A DNA stretch of 64,000 nt from Aradus depressus. Lineage: Eukaryota > Arthropoda > Insecta > Hemiptera > Aradidae. The DNA lies in assembly GCA_963662175.1 (NCBI GenBank), contig OY759219.1:42479675-42543674 (forward strand). Direction: 5' to 3'. Of this stretch, positions 28,397 through 39,259 are shown piece after piece (within the stretch, counting starts at the first letter, position 1; every line of letters starts with the position of its first letter). A model generated the notes under the pieces. That model was not told where the DNA came from. It saw only the letters and a program-made list of their open reading frames with translations, and did no database searches. The position numbers were made by a program, and so were the translations under genes.

Positions 28397-31096
28397 GTAA
28401 GTAGATGAACTTTATTAATGTACAATTCCAATTTACTTCGCCAGCTGTACGAGAAATTTCATGTTGAGTTTTCACCAAAATTTCATATTTTCCAATTCCC
28501 TAATTCCAAAAATTTAAAAATCAAATCCTGTCTTTGTGGTTATCCGGAGGATTACAGGAAAAGGGGAGAGCTAATGTAATGAATAAATCAACATAACTTT
28601 TTATATGTAAATCTAAAACACTTTAGGTCGACACCTATTAATTTTCAGCCGAAACCGCTAAAGGGAAGAGAGACCAGGGAGTAGGGGTTGTACTCAACAA
28701 CCCTAATAACTGCTTATGTTATGACTTTAGAAACTTTATAAAAGGATTCAGGGTCCACAAAGGTTGACACCTGTCGCTTTTAAACAAAATCGGCCAAAAG
28801 AAAGGGAATGTAGGGAAGAGGATTCAATCGATAAATTGGCTTGAAGGGGAGAGAAAACTTAGCTGATTGATTCGCGTAAGGAAAATATATTGCCGGGGGA
28901 TCATGCCATTTTTTGTAAACGTTCAAGACAAGAAGTGCAATTGGTAGGCTGCTGAGGTCACTCTGGGAGGAAAGGCAGTCTGTGAAGGAAGACGACGTGT
29001 ACCGGAGGCTGCTGAGGTCACTCTGGGAGGAGGCAGGAGAGGCGGTCTGTGAAGGAAGACGAGAAGTACCGGGCTGCTTACTTTAGCTTTGCTCACTTTA
29101 GCTTTGCTTACTTTAGCTTTGCTTACTTTAGCACTCATCTGGGAAAATATTGTTGAAATAGTTTTTGTATGAATTTCCCAATTTTCAGTTTTAGGTCACT
29201 ATTCCTGCACATAAAAATTGCTACTTGGGGTCTATTCAAATAAGTCTGTTGTGGCGAGAAATCATTTTGTAAATCGGCTTTATGGAATTCTGTACATTTC
29301 AAAATAATGAAGACAAAGGCGCCTACTAAATTTGGGTAAAATCGGTTTAGCGTTCAAATAGAATAAAAAGGTTTGTTGCCACTGATACTTTCATAAATTC
29401 TTCTTAAAAAGATTTTATAACCCACCAATATTTTACTGTTCTGAAATTAATTTATCTAGCACACTTTCAATAAGGCTATGGGAAAGTTCCGTTCAACGTC
29501 GCCCTCCTCATATTTTTTTTGACTTGGAATATCCCATATATATTTTTATGCGTTTCAGGAGTTGACATTGGTGATTATCTGCCTAATTTGTACAACATTA
29601 TCGACAGAAGATGAAAATGATTATGATGAAACATTTAAGCTGGACCATTTGCCACTAGGCCAAGAGGCACTTGTACATGCAGGCAAGATCCTCGACCAGC
29701 TCAGAGAAAAACATGGGTAACCTGTCAATCACTGAAATAGTAGGGCACCGGTAGCTCAGTGGTAAGCGTGCTTGCCTTCTCAGCTCAATATCGTGGGTTC
29801 GAATCCCGGTCGAGGCCCTTAGTTTATTTTATCTGGGAGGTAAAATAAACTTAAGCCCGCCGTCCTTCGGATGGGACGTTAAGCGATGGTCCCGAGCCTG
29901 TACGATGTCAGGTACTCGTTAAAGCCCTGCCCTAGGTGAATAAAAATTTAGGATAGGCAAAATTTAGGACTCCCACTGTAGAGTCGGGTTCATCTCCACC
30001 AGAGTGACGAAAGAGCACACTGGTAGTAGGCGATTGAGACCTTGCAGTTAAAGCCTAAGTCATAATAACTAAAATAGTATTTAGCGATAATAGATTCTTA
30101 ATAGAATCTCCAGAACCACAACCTTTATTGATTATATTCTTCAATTTGTTTAATTTTTATTCATTTATGACTTGGCACTCTATCTACTGGATATAAATCA
30201 ACGTTTTGTTAATTTTTGTGACTCATGCCCGGGCTTCTAAATTCAAGGAATTATAGCTTACTACCAGAGCGCTCTCTTGTTCAAAAACTGAAGTGCTTCC
30301 AAAGTTTGTAGTGCTCTTTTGCCGCTCTGGTGGACATGAGTCCGACTCTATTATGGGAGTCCTAAATGTTGCCTACCCTAAATTTAAATCCTTCTAGTGT
30401 CCTATCCGAAGGACATCGTGCTCAAAGTCTTTTCACTTCCCAGATTTAAAAAAAACTTAAGGGCCTCGGTCGGGTTTCGAATCCGCGATCTTGAGCTCAG
30501 TAAGCAAGCACGCATACCACTAAGCTACTGGTGTCTGGTAATAAAGTTTTGTATGTACTTGTTAGAAACTATTTTTAAGTCAGAAGTTCATCAGTCTGTA
30601 CTTTTGTTTGTTTATTTGATCTTCACTGGAAAAGAAGCTGAACGTATGTTTTGCAGGACATTTCGAGAATGGTCCAACCTAGAACATGAGACCTAAAAAT
30701 ATCAAGTTTTGTGGGGGGGCTCTCGAAGTATATGCCTATTTTGGAGGCAGTTTTTTTATTTTTCAGTGTTCCATAGATGGAAGACAGTCTTCCAATCTGT
30801 AATAATGATCTGTTGACAAATGCATATTCCATCTCGATGTAACAATCGATATATTAGAAGAAATATTGAATTTTTATGTATCTTCAATGTACTATATATG
30901 TTTTACTTTTTTTTTTAGTTATCGATTTACTGGCAACGACCCAACAGAATTTCTGGAAGACTTCTTTCGATTCATCGCCAAGGATGAATATTTTTGGACC
31001 GTTTTGAGAGGAATGGACGAAAAACGGGTCAGGGCAGCCACTCGAACCTTTAAGGAACGCTATCTGAAGAAAAAAGCGGAACTAGCTCAAAGTTAG
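28385..31096 (+). CDS. Small secreted charged protein, three exons
   Basis: Join of 28385-28396, 29559-29716 and 30919-31096, giving 115 aa and ending in TAG. All junctions are GT-AG with matching phases (0, then 2+1). The N-terminus MLLQELTLVIICLICTTLS is a clear signal peptide made by joining a four-codon first exon to exon 2. The mature part has no Cys. It has an acidic start (TEDENDYDE), then LPLGQEALVHAGKILDQLRE, GNDPTEFLEDFFRFIAKDEY, WTVLRGMDEKRVRAATRTF and a basic helical end KERYLKKKAELAQS. I do not recognise the family. The two introns carry repeat A and two SINEs. It is divergently arranged with the minus-strand secreted gene, ATG to ATG 908 bp, so shared regulation is possible but unproven. 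Confidence 0.82.
28436..28895 (+). repeat. Repeat family A, near complete
   Basis: Starts TTACTTCGCCAGCTGTACGA; contains AGCCGAAACCGCTAAAGGGA and ends TTGATTCGCGTAAGG then ATTGCCGG. It lies in intron 1 of the plus-strand secreted gene. Confidence 0.6.
28943..29135 (+). repeat. Tandem duplications in intron 1
   Basis: A ~60-bp unit (GGCTGCTGAGGTCACTCTGG, GTGAAGGAAGACGA) occurs twice, then TACTTTAGCTTTGCT occurs about four times. The plus frame reads RLLRSLWEERQSVKEDDVYR and repeats RLLRSLWEE. This may be a relic coding repeat. Confidence 0.6.
29559..29716 (+). CDS. Plus-strand secreted protein, exon 2
   Basis: The acceptor TATGCGTTTCAG ends at 29558 and the donor GTAACC starts at 29717. It encodes the signal-peptide core and the acidic N-terminus of the mature protein; the last Gly codon is split. 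Confidence 0.8.
29743..30067 (+). mobile_element. SINE, full length, with target duplication
   Basis: Head GGGCACCGGTAGCTCAGTGG and B box GGGTTCGAATCCCGG are intact; the body ends AAGCCTAAGTCATAA. It is flanked by ACTGAAATAGTA (29731-29742) and ACTAAAATAGTA (30068-30079), a 12-bp duplication with one mismatch. It lies in intron 2 of the secreted gene. Confidence 0.92.
30219..30536 (-). mobile_element. SINE copy, minus, with internal change
   Basis: GACTCATGCCCGGGCTTCTA to the complemented head ATCTTGAGCTCAGTAAGCAA and AAGCTACTGG. The middle has a partial duplication of the GAGTGCTC / GCTCTGGTGG strip. Confidence 0.82.
30919..31096 (+). CDS. Plus-strand secreted protein, exon 3
   Basis: The acceptor is a poly(T) tract then TTTAG, ending at 30918. 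The exon encodes YRFTGNDPTEFLEDFFRF to KKKAELAQS and stop TAG. Confidence 0.82.
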
Positions 31097-31135
31097 GGGG
31101 AAAACATAGCATATTTGTACTCCCTTGTTAATTTC

Positions 31136-31141
31136 AATAAA
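31136..31141 (+). terminator. Poly(A) signal of plus-strand secreted gene
   Basis: AATAAA 40 nt after the stop codon, followed by a T-rich region. Confidence 0.65.
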
Positions 31142-31210
31142 ATTATTATTTTTGCTTGTTTTATTTTTCATAAATTCTAAGATTTTGCCCAAAGGTTAAA
31201 AAAACAATGG

Positions 31211-31363
31211 TCAAAACCAGACTTCCCGCAAATTCGAAAAATGTTCCTCTCTTGTAGCTCCGGTAAAGATGATGTCATCAAGATAGCAAGCAGTTCCTTT
31301 AAGACCTGACAAAATCCTGTCCATTGTACGCTGAAAAATGGATGGCGCTGAGCTAACGCCAAA
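31211..31363 (-). pseudogene. Ty3/Gypsy-type reverse transcriptase fragment
   Basis: The minus frame reads FGVSSAPSIFQRTMDRILSG, then CYLDDIIFTGATREEHFSNL, then stop. YLDD is the catalytic motif of Gypsy-class RT. Only about 50 residues remain, with no flanking pol frame. Confidence 0.85.
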
Positions 31364-31544
31364 CTACGGTATCGATAGTACCCTGCATGTGTTGCAATAA
31401 TGAAATACTAACGAGATTCTGTGTATTTTGTGCAATCGAATTATTATTTAATAAATAAACATTTACCAATTGACTATAAGAGAGGTGCTTCCAAAAATTA
31501 ATGTGCTTCAAATAATTGATGTGCCTCCAAAAATTCACCAATAC

Positions 31545-31655
31545 CTTCTGCAGTTTCTTGGCACAGTTACTATTTATCTTGCGTTCCTCATAAGGAAGTA
31601 GTCTTTCTTCTACTCCCTTCACCAATACTTTCTGCAGTTTCTTGGCACAGTTACG
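31545..31655 (-). repeat. Imperfect ~80-bp duplication
   Basis: CACCAATACYTTCTGCAGTT followed by TCTTGGCACAGTTA occurs at about 31540 and 31620. A minus frame through it repeats NCAKKLQKVLV. Confidence 0.6.
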
Positions 31656-31799
31656 ATCACACCAGAAAAAGTATAAGCCTAACCAGTTAAGTTTTCGATA
31701 ACTGAAAAATTCTACGTAACGTACGAGTTCCATCGTTGTTAGAGTAATTTCAGCAGATTGGGATTGTTCTTTCTGTATAGAAATCATTTTCTCCGTAGC

Positions 31800-32195
31800 G
31801 GGGGTACTTGATAGTAAATGTTCAGTTCAAAGCAACGAAACACTACAAGAATAGTAAATGTAATCTTCCTTCGATTCAATGTCAACTATCGATAGTGTAA
31901 CGCCAATACTATCGAGTTTTACAACCCTAATACATATTGACCAAAAACGATGAGCTAACCATAAGAGATACTTAGTTATTTTGTCTCATGCCCGGGCTTC
32001 GACTATGAGTGACAGCGTGCTCAAAGTTTTTTTTTCCTTACCAGTTAACTTGGCTAAGGGTCTAATAAATTTTCAATTCAAAGCAACGAAACACTAAATG
32101 TAACGAACAGTAAATGTAACCTTCCTTCGATTCAGTGGATCCCAGAAATAGTCCGATAACGATAGTATCGACTGTCGATAGTTTTACACCCCTAT
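31800..32195. repeat. Duplicated AT-rich segment with TATCGAT strips
   Basis: 31815-31931 and 32070-32195 share TTCAAAGCAACGAAACACTA, CTTCCTTCGATTCA and CGATAG then TTTTACAACCCTAAT-like ends. A SINE fragment separates them. Probably two copies of one MITE. Confidence 0.5.
31983..32061 (-). mobile_element. SINE fragment
   Basis: GTCTCATGCCCGGGCTTCGA then GCGTGCTCAAAG; the body is internally deleted. Confidence 0.6.
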
Positions 32196-32279
32196 TACTG
32201 GTTATAAGAATGTCTACTCTCAAGATAACACTATAGACAAAATTAAATAATTTTGAGAAGGGGAGGGGCGAACTTGGCC

Positions 32280-32500
32280 TGTAAGCGTTGTTGGATTTTT
32301 ATACATTTTGCCAAAAATTAGAGTTCGTAGCTATGAGTTACGATTTAAAATTACTTAGATATATTCCTTATAGACATATTCAGTTTACATTTCTCGGGGC
32401 GCTATAACTTTTGTCGTATTGATCCAGGAATAACCATTTTCGGTAAATCAAGGAAACGCCTAGAAATTCAAAACATTTCAAGAAGAAATTAGAAATTCAA
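32280..32500 (-). repeat. Repeat family B copy, minus
   Basis: Inverse of 140-330: CGTAGCTATGAGTTACGATT, TATTCCTTATAGACATATTC and CTTTTGTCGTATTGATCCAG. Confidence 0.65.
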
Positions 32501-33120
32501 AACATTTCAAGATAGTTTTCGGCATGTATCTCCAAAACCGCACGAACTGTGAACAATTTTATTTCATATAAATTAAGTATTTCCGTATACTCTACGAGTA
32601 TTAATTGAAAAGATTTTTTAAGTCATGAACATAAGCGGTATCTCTGAATTGACTTCCCGAGGTCAAATAGTTGCTTACAGGTAGGTATACACAACGCACT
32701 GCCGTTGTAATAAAAATACAAAATCCATAAACTCAGTTCGGTCTTGGAGGAAGATGGTCTCAATTCGGTTAAAATTTTATCAGACTTAGGTAAACACGAG
32801 ACACCTTCAATCTAAATTTCAAGATCATAGCTACGATCGTTTGGGCTATAGGAATCTAACTTTTCAATCATGTACACACTCGCGAAAATGATCAAAATTT
32901 ATAATAATGATTAAACAAAACGGGACCTTGAACAATGAAAATCTTGAACAATGTAGTTAGATCTCGGAGGAAAGTGAATCGTTTCTGCTGTAACTCACAA
33001 CCTTTCAATTACATACACAGGAAAATGATTAAAATGTACTCAGGGAACCTTGTAACGTGAAAATCAGTTGAAATCTCGATCTCGGATTTAGGCACGATTA
33101 CAATACTTCCTTATACTATA

Positions 33121-34609
33121 CAGTAGCAGCAAAAACAAATTTGCACACCGTTTTTTTTTTAAATTATTGAACTTAGGAAATAACTAACTGCAATCACCTT
33201 AACTAAAATGAAAAGTACAAAATATAAAACCTCTTAGCTTAATTAAACAAAAATTAAAAACAATAAAATTCTTTGGAAAAAAGTATTGGCACACTTACGA
33301 TTTATTTTTTATTTAAAACATAAATTTAATATTTCGTAAAAAGTCCATCGGCGTCAATCATTGTCTGTAGACGTCTGGGCATGGAGTGAGCAAGGTTTTT
33401 AATCAAATCTAGATTGATCGTGTCACATTCTTGAACCAAAAGTTGTTTAAGATAGTGTCTTCCGATGATGTGATGTTTTCTCACATTTTGATCGAGGGTA
33501 TGCCATAAATGTTTATGTCTGGTGATTGAGGAGGGGTTCGCAGTTGCCTTCGCACATTGAATATCAATCAGTCCTTGGTTTTCGTGGCAGTGTGTTTCGG
33601 ATCCTTGTCCTGCTGGAACACATACCGATCCCAGATTCCCATTTTTTTCGGCACATTCATGCAGGTTACGGCGCAAAATGTTCACATAGCCCTCTGCTCT
33701 TAAAATCCAGTCAATAGACACAAGATTTCCCACTCCATGGTGCGAAACACACCCCCAACATAATATGTTCACCACCGTGTTTTACCGTCACAGAAACATT
33801 TTGTTTTAAGTACTTCCTTACGCCTCCGCCAAATACTCTTCCGACCATCAGACCCATTGTACCTGCATTTTCCCAACAGCTAAGCGGCTCATGTAAATGA
33901 TCTCTAGCAAAAGCAATACGCTTTTTACGGTTTGTTTCAAGGAATTCTACCATGCAGACCTTCAAAATTCAGGCAATACCTGATTGCTCTTTCTCTAACT
34001 TGTACGCCAGATGTTGTTTCGATCATGTTGGCCAGCTCTCGATACTTTGTTGGATTCTTCAGGGTTTCATTTTTTATTTTTCTTCTGATCCTGGAATTCA
34101 ACTTTCTTGGACGGCCTTTTCTCGCTTGTTCCACTTTCCTCATACCTCTTTATGACGTACCTGACAGTGGAAAAATGCATCCCTAAAAAATCTGCAATCT
34201 CACGATATGATTTTTGTTGACTCCGCAACAAAACAATTTCTTCGCGAGTTCCCACACACAATTCACTTGTCTTCGGCATGATGACTACCCAGTGACTGAT
34301 AAATGGTTTAAAACTGTTAGAAACCCTCTGAAAGATTAGATAATACTGATAGAACAATTAGGAATTAATTATAAATCGTAAACAAGGCACATGAGTGATA
34401 TTAAACAAAGCATGCAAATACTTTTTGCCAGAAGATTTAATTAATCCTCAATATCGGTAATATGGATCTATGTGGTTTAGGCAAAGTTATTTATCAAGAA
34501 TATCTTCATTTTGCACGTACTTTTTATTTTAGTTAAGGTGACTGCAGTTTATTTCTTAAGTTCAATAATTAAAAAAAAATCTGTGTGCGAATACTTTTTG
34601 CCGCCGCTG
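33121..34609 (-). mobile_element. Complete-ended Tc1-like transposon
   Basis: Inverted ends of about 78 bp (CAGTAGCAGCAAAAACAAAT and complement GCCGCCGCTG at the right) sit between TA dinucleotides at 33119-33120 and 34610-34611. The interior is a broken transposase on the minus strand. Confidence 0.92.
33326..34279 (-). pseudogene. Tc1-like transposase (DD34E type), frameshifted
   Basis: The start ATG at 34279 gives MPKTSELCVGTREEIVLLRS and a paired-type helix-turn-helix (YREIADFLGMHFSTVRYVIK). Then come GRPRKLNSR and an ARDHL segment, WGCVSHHGVGNLVSIDW, and in a shifted frame GIWDRYVFQQDKDPKHTATK with the catalytic Asp. The end, SMPRRLQTMIDADGLFTKY, is the usual Tc1 C-terminus. At least three frame changes inactivate it. 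Confidence 0.9.
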
Positions 34610-34679
34610 TAGATATACGAAAGTAAAAAATCGTTTTTAAGTTACATGTAGTGGAAAACTGAAATACATATTCCATATA

Positions 34680-35300
34680 AAATACAATATTTTTCTTGCA
34701 GGTAGTCCGGTTTTTGAGATATAAGCCGAAAACCGTCCTGCAATCTAGTTTTAAAAGATATTTTTCGACATTCCCTTGATTTACCCGAAAACTAATAGTC
34801 TTATCGAAAAATTGATTCTTACCAAAAACGTTCAATTTCCAATCCCTAATAAGTTCACAAATTTGAGATAGGATCAGTACGACATAAGCTGTGGCGTGGC
34901 GCCTCAAACAATATGAAATAAATTTTTATAGAAAATATTTCATAATAATGTTTAAATTGGACTTGAAAAATAAAATAAAACTTGTTTATTTAATATATTG
35001 TCTAATTTCACTAACTATATATACATGGGAGTACTTTCGGTATTTCTACCATCCTCAGCCAAAAGCATAAGAGATAAGACAGTCTTTTGGCTGAGGATGG
35101 TAGAAATACCGAAAGTACTCCCATGTACATATATATAGTTAGTGAAATTAGACAATATATTAAATAAACAAGTTTTATTTTATTTTTCAAGTCCATTTGA
35201 ATTATTTCACAATATCTCTGCAATAATGTCAGTTTTCAATGTTTAAATTGTATTCCGTAGCAACCAATTGTAAAATATTTTCATTGGTGGTTTGATATGA
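34680..35300 (+). repeat. Repeat family B copy split by the hairpin element
   Basis: CTTATCGAAAAATTGATTCT, TTGAGATAGGATCAGTACGA and AATAATGTTTAAATTG precede the hairpin element. ATGTTTAAATTGTATTCCGT continues after it. Confidence 0.7.
34960..35238 (+). mobile_element. Hairpin (fold-back) element, copy 2
   Basis: Same hairpin as 1123-1419 with a shorter loop (about 6 nt). It is flanked by a perfect 12-bp duplication ATGTTTAAATTG at 34948-34959 and 35239-35250. The related repeat B copy at 57105-57370 has the undisrupted site once (57195-57206, complement), showing the pre-insertion state. Confidence 0.9.
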
Positions 35301-35309
35301 AAAAAATAT

Positions 35310-35480
35310 ACATAGGAAGTGGTCATTCCGGACTTTCTTATACCAACATTGTTTACAGATCACTCACTCCACCTACCCCTTCTTCTCAAAATCATTTCAT
35401 ACTGAACTGACTGGGCATATGAAAGTTTCTCTCAGAATTATTCTGTACAATGAAGAAAAAAAAAAACTTGGTGAGTAGTG
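35310..35480 (+). mobile_element. MITE-like family B2 copy
   Basis: TTTCTTATACCAACATTGTT, ACAGATCACTCACTCCACCT and TTCTCAAAATCATTTCATAC match the start of the element at 56850-57100; the other end is lost. Confidence 0.55.
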
Positions 35481-35599
35481 ACTCACTGTTTTGTTTCAGT
35501 TTACCCTCTACTGTCTCCGAGTTTGAATGTTCTAAAAAGTAAAAACGTGGTTGGTACAAGAAAATCCTATAATGGGCAAATCACATATTCTTGGTTTAC

Positions 35600-35746
35600 T
35601 TAGCTTATGAGTGGCTTCTTTTTTGCTGGTCCTCTCTTGTAGCCTGCTTCATGCAAGCGATTACGCACTGTTTGAAGTGTGACTCGTAGGCCAGAAGTTA
35701 TTGCCAGGTCTTCCACAATTTCAAGAGTTTGTTTTCTGATTTTATG
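35600..35746 (-). pseudogene. Tc1-like transposase fragment
   Basis: The minus frame reads KIRKQTLEIVEDLAITSGLR, then TLQTVRNRLHEAGYKRGPAK and KKPLIS. This is the second helix-turn-helix region of Tc1 transposases. Nothing more of the element is visible. Confidence 0.78.
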
Positions 35747-35877
35747 AGACCCTATCAAGACTTTTTCGAGCGATACACAAATTTTTCTCTACCTCAAAAA
35801 CTACTGAAATAGGATAGCAATTTGATTTCTCATACAAGAGACTATTCTTTTGATTAACAATCCATCGTTAGTTATTG

Positions 35878-35903
35878 CGACATGCCCGGGCTTTAACCCT
35901 TGG
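35878..35903 (-). mobile_element. SINE end fragment
   Basis: GCGACATGCCCGGGCTTTAA only. Confidence 0.5.
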
Positions 35904-37300
35904 GCGTATAGGCTATATACTATACTGTTAACCATTAAATGAATTATTATTACTCTCTCACTGTATGGTCAGGTACCGGATCTTGCTTTCAGTTTATATA
36001 TTTACATTGCGATCATTGGCAACAGACCGGGGTATGAATAATTTGTTTGCTACGAAATATACATTTTTTATATGTGAAAATAAAATGTTGTGGGACGACA
36101 TTTCTCTAGAAATAAGAGTGGGAGAGCCCCCGCCCGAGGTTGTCAGTCATTTTGTTGTCCGTCCCAAAAACATAAGTTTCTTACGTCTACCAACACAGAT
36201 GTTGTCTTTTTTTAATATTTATTTATTTAATACTATTTATTCGTGTTTTTGTAACCTAAAACATTTATTATGCAAATTATCTATTAAAAACTGTAAGAGA
36301 TCACCCTAAGAGGCCATTATTTTAAAAATTCCTTTCCAGTAAAACTTAACTCTTTCAAACGTTTTCCCCAGATCTTCTTTTAGGAAAATTGCTAACTTTA
36401 CATTTACGTGTATTTCATAATTGAATAATTATGTATTTTTAGAGAGAGTGTAATGAAAAATGTTAACAAAAATTACTAATAATATTAATTATGAACTTTC
36501 GAGATAATCGATAGTGTTAAATGGCAACATCTCTACTGTTAAGACGTGAGAACCAGTGGTTCTTGAAACAGACAATAAAATGACTAAGGCTCTTCCCATA
36601 TCTTTAGGACGAGCACACAGTTCAAATATATATTATAACATTACCTCAGAACAGCTGACTACAAACACTGGCTTCTCTCTTCATTGCTGTCAATCTGGCG
36701 GACTAAATGAATTCACACACATTATTCTTGCATTTACATTTTCAAAACAAAAAAAAAAAGTTAAAACTAAATTTACATAGGTATATAAATAATAAATAAA
36801 CAAACTTTTGACAAACCTCTGCCTGATGTTACAGCAGACGGGTGTTATTCCTTTTGGGTCCCATATTTAAATCTTACTTTATTTGTCAAAAATGAACAAA
36901 CCTATCAATTTCATCATATAATACCCATAGAAAGAGAGAAGAGTTTTAAACAGAAATGTTATGTTCTCGTCTAAAGATAACGCTATTTTGATGTTTAAAC
37001 AGCGGGGCCATAACAAAGAAACAAATCAGTGAATTTATTCCATTTAGGCCCACTTTTTTCAGTAATCTTCTTCGATAGATGAAAATAAAGCCATTTTTTA
37101 AAATTCAATTTTTCTAGATTAAATTGATGAAAAAAAAAAAATACATTTAGTTGTCACCGAAATACCAAGATTTGAATTTGGGGTGCCATAGTGAATAACA
37201 CCACACCAGACCTACAAAGTATGAAGATGGAAAATGTGATTAAAATACTTGAAATACTCGTTCATAAATATACTTGCTCTGAATGAAAAATATCGATAGT
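35904..37300. other. AT-rich stretch, no gene recognised
   Basis: A 114-codon plus frame (35965-36309) has no start context or known domain and is probably chance. Confidence 0.4.
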
Positions 37301-37307
37301 TGGTTAC

Positions 37308-37480
37308 TGCGACTCATGCCCGGGCTTCAACTACGATGTCATATTGCCTACTACCTGTCGCTCTAATGTACATGAGCCCGACTCTACTATAAGAGTACTA
37401 AATGTTGCCTACATCGTACAGGCTCAGGACCATCGCTTAATGTCCCATCCAAAGGACGGCGAGCTCAAAGTGTTTTCACT
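37308..37480 (-). mobile_element. SINE body, internally deleted
   Basis: ACTCATGCCCGGGCTTCAAC, CATGAGCCCGACTCTACTAT and CAGGCTCAGGACCATCGCTT; the head is missing. Confidence 0.78.
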
Positions 37481-37490
37481 CTTTAGTTAA

Positions 37491-37740
37491 GTTAGGTTTT
37501 ATGACTCATGCCCGGGCTTAACTAAGAGGTCATATCGCCTACTACCAGAGCGCTCTTTCGCCACTCTGATGGACATGAGCCCGACTCTACTATGGGAGTC
37601 CTAAATTTTGCCTAAAGGACGGTGTGCTTAAGTTTATTTTACCTCCCAGATAAAATAAACTAAGGGCCTCAGTCGGGTTTCGAACCCACGATCTTGAGCT
37701 CAGAAGGCAAACACGCATACCACTGAGCTACCGGGGCCCT
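37491..37740 (-). mobile_element. SINE, minus, with ~80-bp internal deletion
   Basis: GTTAGGTTTTATGACTCATG to the intact complemented head TTTCGAACCCACGATCTTGA and GAGCTACCGGGGCCCT. The central GGTCTTTAACGAG to GACGTCCC block is absent. Confidence 0.87.
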
Positions 37741-37924
37741 CAAGGCTTGGAAGGTAATGTGAGGTGCATTATGCACCAAGAGTTCCTTTCTCCTTCTTCA
37801 CAGGACGGCCCCCCTACTAACTTGAGCACAGTAAATTCAATTTTAAGGAAAAAAAATTGTTATTTTTTTCTAACTTTTTGTCCATTTCTTTATATAACAT
37901 ATCACTTATTGAATAAAAGATCCT

Positions 37925-38240
37925 CGGTGGAGACGGAGACGAATAGTGGTTCATAGCAACCGGCTGCGGTCGTTCAAGAGGCGCCTGTGGAGGAGTCGAC
38001 TCAATAATAATATATAGTTAGAAAGAAACAAGCGTTGATGGTTAATTAGAAAGAGGTTGTTGAAAGTGTTGGTCCATTGTGGTGTTGGTTCTCCCAACTC
38101 GGCTCCAGGCTCCACTACAGTTGAGATAGGGCTGTAGCACCGGTAACAAGGTCGGAGAGAGGCTAGTTCCTTCAGTTCTAGTTGGCACATTATGAAGAAA
38201 CAGAATAAAACATTTCAAAAATAAAATTTCTAGTTTCCTT
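37925..38240 (-). other. Possible coding remnant, minus strand
   Basis: GC-richer strip with open minus frames. One reads LASLRPCYRCYSPISTVVEP and GAELGEPTPQWTNTF; another starts MSRKLEILFLKCFILFLHNV, signal-peptide-like, and ends at 38042. No consistent splice model was found. Confidence 0.2.
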
Positions 38241-38287
38241 GACATTTCAACAAAACCAAAAACTAAGGAAACAAGTCGTCGATGAAT

Positions 38288-38350
38288 CATATAACATACT
38301 TCCCCAGTAGGAATTAATTGAGTTTTCGCTCTCCCTACAAAACCAAACGT
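38288..38350 (-). repeat. Repeat family A, 3' end, minus
   Basis: ACTTCCCCAGTAGGAATTAA then GAGTTTTCGCTCTCCCT. Confidence 0.6.
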
Positions 38351-38504
38351 TTCTCCTCCTATGGTTCATTTTTACCATCAGTCCACAGCTCCGTTTTGAT
38401 AAAGCATGAAGGTTGTACAGCCTATGTCACAATAGGCCTTCTCTGGCCGCTGTTACATTTTCAACCTTCAAAAAAAAAAATAGTAATAAATAAACAAAAT
38501 AAAT

Positions 38505-38594
38505 AATTTCCCAACGGTGAAAGAATTATCCAAATCGGTTAAGTAGTTCTCGAGATTACCTGAAACACACAAACTTTTTATATATTAGTATAGA
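38505..38594 (-). mobile_element. Helitron 5' end fragment
   Basis: On the minus strand it starts TCTATACTAATATATAAAAA after a host A, then GTTTGTGTGTTTCAGG and ACTTAACCGATTTGGATAAT. This is the usual Helitron 5' wording; the 3' end was not found. Confidence 0.6.
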
Positions 38595-38767
38595 TTAAAT
38601 AAATCATCTCAAGTTTTAGAGAAAACTGAAAGGGGCATATTTCATACGTAATAACAAAGAATGTACAATAAGGTAGATGAGGTAGGTGCTTTAGGAAATA
38701 GTTCAAAGTAATGTTTAATTTAACGCACGGCAACCAACTTAAAAATAAGTATTTGTATTTATTATGA

Positions 38768-38912
38768 GGGCGCCGGTAGCTCAGTGGTATGAGTGCTTGA
38801 CTTCTGAGCTCAAGATTGTGGGTTCGTAACCCGACCGAGGCCCTTAGTTTATTTTATCTGGGAGGTAAAATAAACTTAAGCACACCGTCCTTCGGATGGG
38901 ACGTTAAGCGAT
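38768..38912 (+). mobile_element. SINE, 3' truncated
   Basis: Good head GGGCGCCGGTAGCTCAGTGG, linker TTATCTGGGAGGTAAAATAA; stops at ACGTTAAGCGAT. Confidence 0.85.
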
Positions 38913-39259
38913 ATAAAATATTTATCGGAATTTGTTAATTATCACTATGGAGTAGTTCCATATTTGGTATACAAGTATAGGATGGTCTATACTAGTCAAC
39001 TCCCTCACTATAACATGCTCTTGCCAAATATACAAATAAAAAATCCTGATGCGACCAAAACATAGCCACCCTGTTTCTACAGATTTCTCCCAACCTCCCT
39101 CTCAAATTATTTTCTTCCTAATTTCAATCTGACGTTATTGGGTAGTCACTCGCACAATGTTAAATCCATATTCAGATCCAGATCAGATCTTTTTTTTCTA
39201 AGTACTTTTTGAACCCCCTCCCCCACACAAAACAGTAAATATACCCTTACGGAATTCAG

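Noticed and set aside
29743..29820. tRNA gene
   Set aside because: A and B boxes are good, but the acceptor and anticodon arms do not pair properly and the sequence recurs with the same 250-bp body elsewhere; it is the SINE head.
31353..31787. 144-codon minus frame
   Set aside because: Contains an internal duplication and no known domain; it partly overlaps the Gypsy RT fragment in another frame.
35965..36309. 114-codon plus frame
   Set aside because: No domain, poor start context, AT-rich; no adjacent exons found.
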